DNA from: Pseudomonas fulva NBRC 16637 = DSM 17717
GTDB lineage: Bacteria; Pseudomonadota; Gammaproteobacteria; Pseudomonadales; Pseudomonadaceae
Direction of reading: 5' to 3'
Assembly (NCBI RefSeq): GCF_000730565.1
Contig: NZ_BBIQ01000010.1
Span: 62,001-126,000 of the forward strand
Length of the DNA stretch: 64,000 nucleotides
Part shown: positions 56,970 through 64,000 of the stretch, piece by piece
How the letters are laid out: each line of letters starts with the position of its first letter
Position numbering within the stretch: position 1 is the first letter of the stretch
Notes under the pieces: generated by a model
What the model saw: only the letters and a program-made list of their open reading frames with translations
Told to the model about the DNA's origin: nothing
Database searches by the model: none
Position numbers and translations under genes: made by a program

Positions 56970-58871
56970 ATGGCTGCTGCTTGGGTGCGCCTGTGCGCGT
57001 TGGTATTGATTGGTGTTTCCAGCGGTGCCGCGCTGGCGAGTGACAAGATGCCCACGGCAATCGTCGTGGGTGGCGGCATGGCAGGCCTGACCGCTGCTTA
57101 TGAGCTGCAGAACAAGGGCTGGCAGGTGACCTTGCTCGAAGCCAAGGCAGGCATGGGCGGCCGCTCGGGCCTGGCCACCAGCGAATGGATCGGCAATACC
57201 AAGGCGCAGCCTGTACTCAACCAGTACGTTGATCGCTTCAAGCTCGACACGCTGCCAGCGCCGGAATTCGTGCGCACCCCTGGCTACCTGATCGATGGCG
57301 AGTATTTCAGCGCCGCAGACCTGGCCCTCAAGCAGCCGGCCACGGCCGAAGCCCTCAAGCGCTACGAGAAAACCCTGGACGACCTGGCCCGTTCGATCGA
57401 CGATCCGCTCAACCCCCAGGCGACCAGCACCCTGTTCGCCCTGGACCAGATCAACGTGTCCTCTTGGCTGGACAAGTTGCAGCTGCCTGCCACCGCCCGT
57501 CAGCTGGTCAACCAGCAGATCCGCAGCCGCTACGACGAGCCATCGCGCTTGTCGCTGTTGTATTTCGCCCAGCAGAACCGCGTCTACCGTGACGTGAGCG
57601 ACCGTGACCTGCGTGCAGCGCGGCTTCCTGGCGGCAGCCCGGTGTTGGCGCAGGCATTCGTCAAGCAACTGAAGACCATCAAGACCGACTCGCCGGTAAG
57701 TGCAATCGTTCAGGACAAGGATGGCGTCACCGTGAAAGTCGGCAGCGTGGGTTATCGCGCCGATTACGTGGTGATGGCCGTGCCCCTGCGCGCACTGGCC
57801 AAGATCCAGATGACACCTGGCCTGGATAACCAGCATGTGGCGGCGCTCAAGGGCACCAACTACGGCTGGCGCGACCAGGTCATGCTCAAGTTCAAGAAAC
57901 CGGTGTGGGAAAGCCGGGCGCGCATGTCGGGCGAGATCTTCAGCAATACCGGCCTGGGCATGTTGTGGATCGAGCCGGCCCTCAAGGGCGGTGCCAATGT
58001 GGTGATCAACCTTTCCGGCGACAACGCCCGCCTGCTGCAGGCCTTTGGCGACAAGCAAATGGTCGACCAGGTGCTCATTCGCCTGCACACCTTCTATCCT
58101 CAGGCCCGCGGCGCCTTCACCGGCTATGAAGTCAAGCGCTACAGCGCCGATGCCGGCACCGGGGGTGCCTACCTGGCCTATGGACCTGGCCAGATCAGCA
58201 AGTACTGGCGTCTTTGGGAGCGCCCGGTGCAACGCATCGCGTTTGCCGGTGAGCACACCGATGCCCTGTACCCAGGCACGCTTGAAGGCGCACTGCGTAG
58301 CGGTCAACGGGCTGCCGGCCAAGTGCAGGACCTGCTGGCCGGCAAGTCGTTCGACCCAGTCAAGGCCGTGCCGGCTGCCGCGACAGCCGCAGCAGGTGCG
58401 GCAGCGGCCAAGAGCAAGGGCAATTTCTTCACCAACCTCTTCGGCGGCGCGTCCAACAAAGACAAGGCAGGCGACCAAGCGCCGGCCAAGCCTGAGGCCC
58501 AATCGGCCGACGCGACGGGTCAGAAGAAGCCAGGCTTCTTCGCTCGCCTGTTCGGTGCCAAGGAAACCCCAGCGCCAGAGCCTCAACCGGCGGCAAAGGC
58601 AATTGACGCAGCCCCTGTAGCACCCCCCGTCGCGCAGCCTGCAGCGCAAGCGCCACAGCAGGCACCGGCCAGCCCGGCGCCCGCCGTCAAGGCAGCACCC
58701 ACCAAGGCGGCAGCCACCAAGGCCGCCCCGGTCAAGCAGGCGCCGGCCCACAAGCCAGCGGCCAAATCGGCCCACAAGCCAGCTCACAAGCCTGCCGACA
58801 GCAAAAAAGCGGCTACCAAGCCGGCGCCAGCCAAGAAGCCTTTGACCGATAGCCAGGCCAAAGCGAGCTGA
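56970..58871 (+). CDS. Periplasmic FAD-dependent amine oxidase-like protein with Lys/Ala/Pro-rich tail
   Basis: A 633-residue flavoprotein. A Sec-like signal (about 1-24, no twin-arginine motif) precedes the FAD-binding GxGxxG motif (VVGGGMAGLTAAYEL) and the amine-oxidase core, closing with FAGEHTDALYPGTLEGALRSG. From about residue 465 it changes into a low-complexity tail of about 165 residues, containing two similar FFxxLFG motifs (NFFTNLFGG, GFFARLFGA) and histone-H1-like Ala/Lys/Pro repeats (KPAHKPA, KAAATKAAP). The substrate is unknown. ATG 56970 has GGAG nine bases upstream. It is divergent from bioA. Confidence 0.82.
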   Translation: MAAAWVRLCALVLIGVSSGAALASDKMPTAIVVGGGMAGLTAAYELQNKGWQVTLLEAKAGMGGRSGLATSEWIGNTKAQPVLNQYVDRFKLDTLPAPEFVRTPGYLIDGEYFSAADLALKQPATAEALKRYEKTLDDLARSIDDPLNPQATSTLFALDQINVSSWLDKLQLPATARQLVNQQIRSRYDEPSRLSLLYFAQQNRVYRDVSDRDLRAARLPGGSPVLAQAFVKQLKTIKTDSPVSAIVQDKDGVTVKVGSVGYRADYVVMAVPLRALAKIQMTPGLDNQHVAALKGTNYGWRDQVMLKFKKPVWESRARMSGEIFSNTGLGMLWIEPALKGGANVVINLSGDNARLLQAFGDKQMVDQVLIRLHTFYPQARGAFTGYEVKRYSADAGTGGAYLAYGPGQISKYWRLWERPVQRIAFAGEHTDALYPGTLEGALRSGQRAAGQVQDLLAGKSFDPVKAVPAAATAAAGAAAAKSKGNFFTNLFGGASNKDKAGDQAPAKPEAQSADATGQKKPGFFARLFGAKETPAPEPQPAAKAIDAAPVAPPVAQPAAQAPQQAPASPAPAVKAAPTKAAATKAAPVKQAPAHKPAAKSAHKPAHKPADSKKAATKPAPAKKPLTDSQAKAS

Positions 58872-59116
58872 TACCGCCGGCCTGGCCGGCACCGCCCCGG
58901 CAGCGCCTAACCGCAGGGCTCAGCCACTTGACTGAGCCCTGTGCCATGCGCATTGATCGAAGCGCTCGCTGCCTGATATCGGCGTTAACGTTTCCTTAAT
59001 AGCCTTCTATGAAAATTGCTATCGGATTTGTCGATAATCCAAAGCAAGTTTTTCCGCTTTTATTCGATACGTTTGACGCTAGTCTTTGCATAGCTTTCAC
59101 GGGGAAGAACGCCAAC

Positions 59117-59668
59117 ATGCAAGTGCGCAATTCATCTTCACGTTACGGCGCTGTCAGCATTCTCATGCACTGGGGCGTGGCGCTGACCGTCTTCAGTCTT
59201 TTCGGCCTCGGGTTGTGGATGGTCGGGCTCGACTACTATGACCCATGGCGCAAGGCCGGCCCAGACCTGCATAAAAGCATTGGTCTGATGCTGCTGGCGG
59301 TGATGCTGTTGCGCGTGCTGTGGCGTTTTGTGAGCCCGCCGCCGCCGGCACTTGCCAGTTATGGCCCGCTCACCCGATTGGGTGCCAAGCTGGGGCATCT
59401 GGCCCTGTACCTGGGGTTGTTCGCCGTGATGATTGCCGGTTACCTGATTTCCACCGCCGACGGCGTGGGGATCCCGGTGTTTGGCCTGTTCGAGGTGCCT
59501 GCCCTGGTCAGCAATCTGCCAGACCAGGCGGATCTGGCCGGTGTCATCCACCTGTGGCTGGCGTGGGGGGTGGTGGTTTTTGCGGGGTTGCATGCCCTGG
59601 CCGCACTCAAGCACCATTTCATCGACCGTGACGCGACCCTCATGCGTATGCTGGGCCGCAAAGCTTGA
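59117..59668 (+). CDS. Cytochrome b561 family protein
   Basis: A 183-residue four-helix inner-membrane dihaem cytochrome. Candidate haem ligands are H18 (LMHWG), H52 (DLHKSIG), H145 (VIHLWLAWG) and H159 ([11 protein letters not shown]). Such proteins move electrons between quinol and periplasmic partners or superoxide. GGGGAAG lies upstream of ATG 59117; a longer frame from 59009 lacks a ribosome site. It is followed 34 bases later by the YceI-family gene, a frequent pairing suggesting work on isoprenoid quinones. Confidence 0.9.
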   Translation: MQVRNSSSRYGAVSILMHWGVALTVFSLFGLGLWMVGLDYYDPWRKAGPDLHKSIGLMLLAVMLLRVLWRFVSPPPPALASYGPLTRLGAKLGHLALYLGLFAVMIAGYLISTADGVGIPVFGLFEVPALVSNLPDQADLAGVIHLWLAWGVVVFAGLHALAALKHHFIDRDATLMRMLGRKA

Positions 59669-59702
59669 CGCTCAACCTCAATCGCAAAGGAAGGAAGTAA
59701 CG

Positions 59703-60281
59703 ATGTTGAAAAAGACTTTTGCCGCTCTGGCGCTCGGTACTGCTCTGTTCTCCGCTGGCCAGGCCATGGCAGCCGAGTACAAGATCGACAAGGAAGGCCA
59801 GCACGCTTTCGTGGACTGGAAGATCAGCCACCTGGGCTACAGCTTCATTCACGGTACGTTCAAGGATTTCGACGGTAACTTCACGTGGGACAGTGCCAAG
59901 CCTGAAGCCAGCAAGATCAGTGTCGACCTGAAAACCGCCAGCCTGTGGTCGAACCACGCCGAGCGTGACAAGCACATTGCCAGCGCCGACTTCCTGAACG
60001 TTAAGAAGTATCCGGATGCCAAGTTCGTGTCCACCAGCGTCAAGTCCACCGGTGACAAGACCGCTGACGTCATGGGTGACCTGACCCTGCACGGCGTGAC
60101 CAAGCCGGTGACTTTCAAGGCCACCTTCAACGGTGAAGGTAAGGACCCATGGGGCGGTGAGCGCGCTGGCTTCAATGCCACCACCACCTTGAACCTGAAT
60201 GACTTCGGCATCAAAGGCCCAGGCCCAACCTCGCAGACGCTGGATCTGGATATCAGTGTCGAAGGCGTAAAGCAGAAGTAA
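59703..60281 (+). CDS. YceI-family periplasmic lipid-binding protein
   Basis: A 192-residue lipocalin-like protein with a clear Sec signal (cleavage near AMA/AEY at residue 23). The family pattern is present: [48 protein letters not shown] and [15 protein letters not shown]. YceI proteins bind isoprenoid chains such as polyprenols or quinone precursors. It follows the b561 gene and is ended by a strong terminator at 60299-60327. Confidence 0.94.
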   Translation: MLKKTFAALALGTALFSAGQAMAAEYKIDKEGQHAFVDWKISHLGYSFIHGTFKDFDGNFTWDSAKPEASKISVDLKTASLWSNHAERDKHIASADFLNVKKYPDAKFVSTSVKSTGDKTADVMGDLTLHGVTKPVTFKATFNGEGKDPWGGERAGFNATTTLNLNDFGIKGPGPTSQTLDLDISVEGVKQK

Positions 60282-60298
60282 TACGTGTCAGCCGAATG

Positions 60299-60327
60299 AA
60301 AAACGGGGCCGCTTGCGGCCCCGTTTT
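60299..60327. terminator. Strong bidirectional terminator
   Basis: AAACGGGGCCGC (60301-60312) and GCGGCCCCGTTT (60315-60326) form a 12-bp perfect stem, flanked by A residues on the left and T residues on the right. It therefore works for the rightward YceI-family gene and for leftward rhlE, which ends at 60331. Confidence 0.93.
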
Positions 60328-60330
60328 CGT

Positions 60331-62211
60331 TTACGACCCCTTGCGGGTCAGCAGTGCCGGACGTTCGCCCCGCGGACGGCTTGGCAGATCGTCCAACTGC
60401 TCGGGGGTCGGATAACGGTCCAGCTTGGATTCCTTGCGGATGATCACAGGCTGATGCTGTGGCTGGCGCGTGTTGCCTACGGCCGGTTCCTGGCGGGCAG
60501 CTGCGTCACGCGGTGGGCGACCACCACGCGCGCCGCCGTCACGACGAGCAGTGCCGCCATTATTGGCACGAGGCGGGCGTTTCTCACCACCGCCAGTACG
60601 GGGTTGACCGTTGTTGCGGCCTTGACCACCGGCATTGGTACGCGGCGTACCTCCTTGCGGTTGACTACCATTACCGGCTGGGCGACGGTTGCGGCCTTGG
60701 CCCTTGCCATTCTGGTACGGGCTCACGTAGTCAGCCCGGTTACCGAAGTTATCCACATCGTCATCCAGAAACTCTTCCGGATCGCGGTTGGGCTGCATGG
60801 CCGGAGGGGTCGCGTTGCTGGCCTGTTGCTGACGAGGCTTCTTGTCACGTGGCTTGCGCGGCTGTTGCTGCCTGTCGCCGGACTTTTCCTTGTCAGCGGG
60901 TTTGTCCGCAGCCTGCTGGCGGGTTTTGCCCTTGTCCTTGCCCTTATCCTTGCGGCCACCGTTGGCGTCCTTGCTGCCCTCGCCGCGGGCCTGCTGACCA
61001 CGACCGCCACGGCCATTGGGCTGCTGGCGTTCGCGGACTTCAGGCTTCTCGGCCTCGACCTGGCTGGCATCGAAGCCCATCAGGTCGCCGTCAGCAATCT
61101 TCTGACGGGTCACGCGCTCGATACTCTTGAGCAGTTTCTCCTCGTCAGGTGCCACCAGGGAAATGGCCTCGCCAGAGCGACCGGCGCGGCCAGTACGGCC
61201 AATGCGGTGCACGTAATCTTCTTCGACGTTGGGCAGCTCGAAGTTGACGACGTGGGGCAGTTGGTCGATGTCCAGGCCACGGGCGGCGATGTCGGTGGCG
61301 ACCAGCACGCGAATGTTGTTGGCCTTGAAGTCAGCCAAGGCCTTGGTGCGTGCGTTCTGGCTCTTGTTGCCATGGATGGCTGCGGCAGTCAGGCCGTGCT
61401 TTTCCAGGTACTCGGCCAGGCGGTTGGCGCCATGCTTGGTACGGGTGAAGACCAGTACCTGCTCCCACGCACCCAGGGTGATCAAGTGCGCCAGCAGGGC
61501 ACGCTTGTGGCTAGCCGGCAGGCGGTAGACACGCTGCTCGATGCGCTCGACGGTGGTGTTTGGCGGGGTGACCTCGATGCGCTCCGGGTTGTGCAGGAGC
61601 TTGTCGGCAAGGTCAGTGATGTCCTTGGAGAACGTGGCCGAGAACAACAGGTTCTGGCGTTTGGCAGGCAGGCGGGCCAGCACTTTCTTGACGTCGTGGA
61701 TGAAGCCCATGTCGAGCATGCGGTCAGCTTCATCCAATACCAGAATTTCTACATGGGCCAGGTCGACCTTGCCTTGACCGGCCAGATCGAGCAGGCGACC
61801 AGGGCAGGCAACCAGGACGTCGACGCCCTTGGCAATGGCCTGCACCTGCGGGTTCATGCCGACGCCGCCGAAGACGCACGCACTGACCAGCGGCAGGTCG
61901 CGGGCATACAGCTTGAAGCTGTCGTGCACCTGGGCCGCCAGTTCGCGGGTAGGGGTCAGTACCAGGACCCGTGGCTGACGGGGGCCATGGCGCTGGGATT
62001 TGTCCGGGTGACCTGCCGGGAACAGACGTTCGAGAATCGGCAGGGCGAAACCGCCGGTCTTACCGGTACCGGTCTGTGCGGCGACCATCAGGTCGCGGCC
62101 TTGCAACACGGCGGGAACTGCCCGCTGTTGCACGGGGGTCGGCTGGGTATAGCCCGCGGCTTCAATGGCGCGGACAAGAGCCTCGGAGAGACCGAGGGAA
62201 GCAAAGGACAT
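60331..62211 (-). CDS. rhlE: DEAD-box RNA helicase RhlE-like
   Basis: A 626-residue ATP-dependent RNA helicase. Core motifs: Q motif ([10 protein letters not shown]), AQTGTGKT at 45-52, [29 protein letters not shown] and [11 protein letters not shown]. From about residue 390 the protein has an unusually long, disordered, basic tail rich in Gly, Arg, Gln, Lys and Asn, with GGRGG-like repeats, which probably binds RNA and may drive condensate formation. ATG 62211 ([10 protein letters not shown]) is the family start. RhlE acts in ribosome assembly and RNA decay. The 218-bp gap upstream holds its leader. Confidence 0.92.
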   Translation of the reverse strand: MSFASLGLSEALVRAIEAAGYTQPTPVQQRAVPAVLQGRDLMVAAQTGTGKTGGFALPILERLFPAGHPDKSQRHGPRQPRVLVLTPTRELAAQVHDSFKLYARDLPLVSACVFGGVGMNPQVQAIAKGVDVLVACPGRLLDLAGQGKVDLAHVEILVLDEADRMLDMGFIHDVKKVLARLPAKRQNLLFSATFSKDITDLADKLLHNPERIEVTPPNTTVERIEQRVYRLPASHKRALLAHLITLGAWEQVLVFTRTKHGANRLAEYLEKHGLTAAAIHGNKSQNARTKALADFKANNIRVLVATDIAARGLDIDQLPHVVNFELPNVEEDYVHRIGRTGRAGRSGEAISLVAPDEEKLLKSIERVTRQKIADGDLMGFDASQVEAEKPEVRERQQPNGRGGRGQQARGEGSKDANGGRKDKGKDKGKTRQQAADKPADKEKSGDRQQQPRKPRDKKPRQQQASNATPPAMQPNRDPEEFLDDDVDNFGNRADYVSPYQNGKGQGRNRRPAGNGSQPQGGTPRTNAGGQGRNNGQPRTGGGEKRPPRANNGGTARRDGGARGGRPPRDAAARQEPAVGNTRQPQHQPVIIRKESKLDRYPTPEQLDDLPSRPRGERPALLTRKGS

Positions 62212-62429
62212 GGGCAATCCTGTTCTCGTGTGGGCTGGGCCCGTAGGGATGTTCTGCCTGGCGCGACGGGCATCGGCATGATGCGATCGCGTCCGGTCCA
62301 GCTGGGCTTTCACTGCACATCCGGGAAACGGAGGGCTGACGCCAGAGTGCGTCGATGCCGATCGGGATGCCTGTTGCGAGGCCGAGCGTCCGGGCGTGAG
62401 CCGGGCGGGAAGGCCCGAGTATAACAGAG

Positions 62430-63218
62430 CTAGCGCGCTGTGCTGCTTTCCTGCTGCTCAACGGCGTTCGCAAGGTTCTCAGGGTCGTGTGTGTAGTGGT
62501 CCATGATGGCCGCGTAGGCCGGTTCCTGCTTGAATCGCCGCAGTTCCTCGGCAAAGGCCTGGGCCAGTACCTCACGCCCAGGCTTGCGGGCCAGGCCCAG
62601 GTACTGGGGCTGGCGACTGACGACAAGCGGCAAGGCTTCGATCTGCTGCTCCAGACCCATGAGCCGGATGACATGCAGGCCGACCCTGCGGTCGGTAATC
62701 GCAAGGTCTATGCGCCCCAGCGCCAGCTTGCCAAAGTTCGCTTCATGGGTCGGCGCCGCTTCGCGCTTGAAGAAGGTAGCCTCATTGAACGCCGCACTGT
62801 AGTTGTAGCCTGGCGAGGTGCCCACGGTCAGGCCGGCCAGCGCATCCAGGCTCGATACCTCATGGCGGCGAGCCTTGGTCTGGAACAGGATCAACTCGGC
62901 CGTGGACATGGGTTCCGGGACATACAGCAAATAAGGGTGGCGGGACTCGACCTGGAAGACATCCATGATGCCGTCGGCCTGGCCCTGCTCGATCATTGCC
63001 AGGCACCGCTTGAAGGGCATGAACTGCCATTGGACCTCGTACCCAAGACGACGCAATACCTCGGTCGTGACCTCGTAGTCGATGCCACGCGGCTGGCCGT
63101 TTTGCTGGTAGACATAGGGTGCCCAGTCATCGCTTACCAGGCGCAAGCGCTCGCCCAGCGCGAACGGGCTGAGGCAAAAAAGCAGCAGGATCCAGATCAG
63201 ACGGGCGGAGATTGGCAT
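62430..63218 (-). CDS. Periplasmic solute-binding family 3 protein
   Basis: A 262-residue protein with a Sec signal (about 1-22, ending ALG) and the amino-acid-binding-protein fold: [50 protein letters not shown] and [12 protein letters not shown]. No permease or ATPase gene is adjacent, so it may be an orphan binding protein or a sensor partner rather than a transporter part. The family includes polar amino-acid binders; the ligand is unknown. Confidence 0.82.
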   Translation of the reverse strand: MPISARLIWILLLFCLSPFALGERLRLVSDDWAPYVYQQNGQPRGIDYEVTTEVLRRLGYEVQWQFMPFKRCLAMIEQGQADGIMDVFQVESRHPYLLYVPEPMSTAELILFQTKARRHEVSSLDALAGLTVGTSPGYNYSAAFNEATFFKREAAPTHEANFGKLALGRIDLAITDRRVGLHVIRLMGLEQQIEALPLVVSRQPQYLGLARKPGREVLAQAFAEELRRFKQEPAYAAIMDHYTHDPENLANAVEQQESSTAR

Positions 63219-63351
63219 GCCCGGAGATTACGCGCTCGGCCAGGTCAAGACCAGTGCCGGATTGGGCGAGGCAGGGCGCCGCAGGTGGGGCCTGCGACAC
63301 GTGCGTATGAACCAGGCGCCGGTCAGCTACCAGCACGTGGTCCATCGGGCT

Positions 63352-64000
63352 TCAACGAGACGGCTGGAGGTTGTTCCAGATCGCCATGCTCGGTTCTGCC
63401 TGGTTCAAGGTGTAGAAGTGCAGGCTCGGTGCACCGCCTTGCAGCAGCTCCTCGCACATGCGGGTGATGACTTCTTCACCGAAGGCCTGGATGCTGGCCG
63501 TATCGTCCGCATAGGCTTCGAGCTGTTTGCGAATCCAGCGTGGAATTTCGGCGCCGCAAGCGTCGGAGAAACGCGCCAGCTTGCTGTAGTTGGTGATCGG
63601 CATGATGCCGGGCACCACGGGGATGTCCACGCCCAGCTTCTGGGCTCGCTCGACGAAGTAGAAGTAGCTGTCGGCGTTGAAGAAGTACTGGGTGATGGCG
63701 CTGTCGGCACCGGCCTTGACCTTGTGCGCGAAATTGGCCAGATCGGCTTCGAAGTTGCGTGCCTGTGGATGCATCTCGGGGTAGGCGGCGACTTCGAGGT
63801 GGAAATGGTCACCCGTTTCCTGACGGATGAACTCGACCAGGTCACTGGCATAACGCAGCTCGCCACTGGCCATGCCCATGCCCGAAGGCAGGTCACCGCG
63901 CAGTGCGACGATACGCTTGATGCCGACTTGCTTGTACTCGGCCAGCAGCGCGCGCAACTCGGCCTTGGTATCGCCTACGCACGAGAGGTGGGGCGCAGCC
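63352..64000 (-). CDS. metF: Methylenetetrahydrofolate reductase, C-terminal part
   Basis: About 215 residues of the C-terminal part of MetF are visible; the start lies beyond the window. The enzyme reduces 5,10-methylene-THF to 5-methyl-THF with FAD, supplying methyl groups for methionine. Family features include PHLSCVGDTKAELR, IVALRGDLP, ADSAITQYFFNADSYF, VPGIMPITNY and the end HFYTLNQAEPSMAIWNNL. The gene runs leftward and is separated by 133 bases from the solute-binding protein gene. Confidence 0.95.
   Translation of the reverse strand, partial: AAPHLSCVGDTKAELRALLAEYKQVGIKRIVALRGDLPSGMGMASGELRYASDLVEFIRQETGDHFHLEVAAYPEMHPQARNFEADLANFAHKVKAGADSAITQYFFNADSYFYFVERAQKLGVDIPVVPGIMPITNYSKLARFSDACGAEIPRWIRKQLEAYADDTASIQAFGEEVITRMCEELLQGGAPSLHFYTLNQAEPSMAIWNNLQPSR

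Noticed and set aside
56847..58892. A 681-codon open frame antisense to the amine oxidase gene.
   Set aside because: It mirrors the Ala/Lys/Pro-rich and FAD-binding coding sequence; composition is that of a shadow frame and no ribosome site is seen.
60313..62424. A long rightward open frame over rhlE.
   Set aside because: It is antisense to the helicase and owes its apparent hydrophobic repeats to the Gly/Arg/Gln-rich tail codons read backwards.

Overview
The window is a chromosomal segment of a Pseudomonas of the P. putida group. The evidence is the gene order hut / mdoGH / tandem chemoreceptors / tat / his-ubi / pha / hslVU / pyrRBC' / tonB-gshB / pil-chp / bioA / metF, the high GC coding style, a medium-chain-length PHA synthase with its depolymerase, and protein sequences close to the P. 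putida KT2440 versions as I remember them. No rRNA, tRNA, CRISPR array, insertion sequence or prophage was recognised.

Layout. 1-5.9 kb: the end of hutG, then a large leftward gene for a leucine-rich-repeat protein with a NEL-type E3 ubiquitin ligase domain. 6-12 kb: pip-dtd and the osmoregulated periplasmic glucan genes mdoGH. 12.2-14.9 kb: a polar amino-acid ABC importer with an 80-nt hairpin after its binding-protein gene. 14.9-19.1 kb: two tandem chemoreceptors, each with a plausible FliA promoter. 19.1-25.2 kb: a leftward block of ubiquinone (ubiE-ubiJ-ubiB), histidine (hisI-hisE), Tat export (tatABC) and RsmE-like genes. 25.2-28.8 kb: a reduced PHA locus (phaC1-phaZ plus one small PHA-system gene). 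28.9-30.9 kb: hslVU behind a heat-shock promoter. 31.4-38.8 kb: a lower-GC rightward accessory island. 38.8-43.6 kb: pyrC', pyrB, pyrR, ruvX, algH, tonB, with gshB following at 43.7 kb. 44.9-53.8 kb: the Pil-Chp chemosensory system. 53.8-64 kb: hemolysin-III-family protein, rsmE, bioA, a periplasmic flavin amine oxidase, cytochrome b561, yceI, rhlE, a solute-binding protein and partial metF.

The most interesting region is the island at about 31.0-38.8 kb, lying between the 3' end of pyrC' and the heat-shock promoter of hslVU. Its first gene encodes an Fe(II)/2-oxoglutarate enzyme in which the usual HxD iron motif is HxG (H145-W-G147, distal H212), the hallmark of radical halogenases, with spacing and neighbouring residues matching the lysine chlorinase BesD. 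It is followed by a metal-type VOC protein, a DUF3291 protein, a BesC-like haem-oxygenase-fold diiron oxidase, an ATP-grasp ligase, a CPA2 antiporter, an EamA exporter, a LysR regulator and a rubredoxin. The PLP eliminase (BesB) and the hydroxylase (BesE) of the beta-ethynylserine pathway are absent. The inferred route is: amino acid (probably lysine) to chloro-amino acid, to chloro-alkenyl amino acid, to a ligated dipeptide-like product, then export. The VOC, DUF3291 and rubredoxin genes would be additions to that pathway.

Other accessory signals are the NEL ligase gene between hutG and pip, and the apparent loss of phaC2, phaD, phaF and phaI from the PHA locus.
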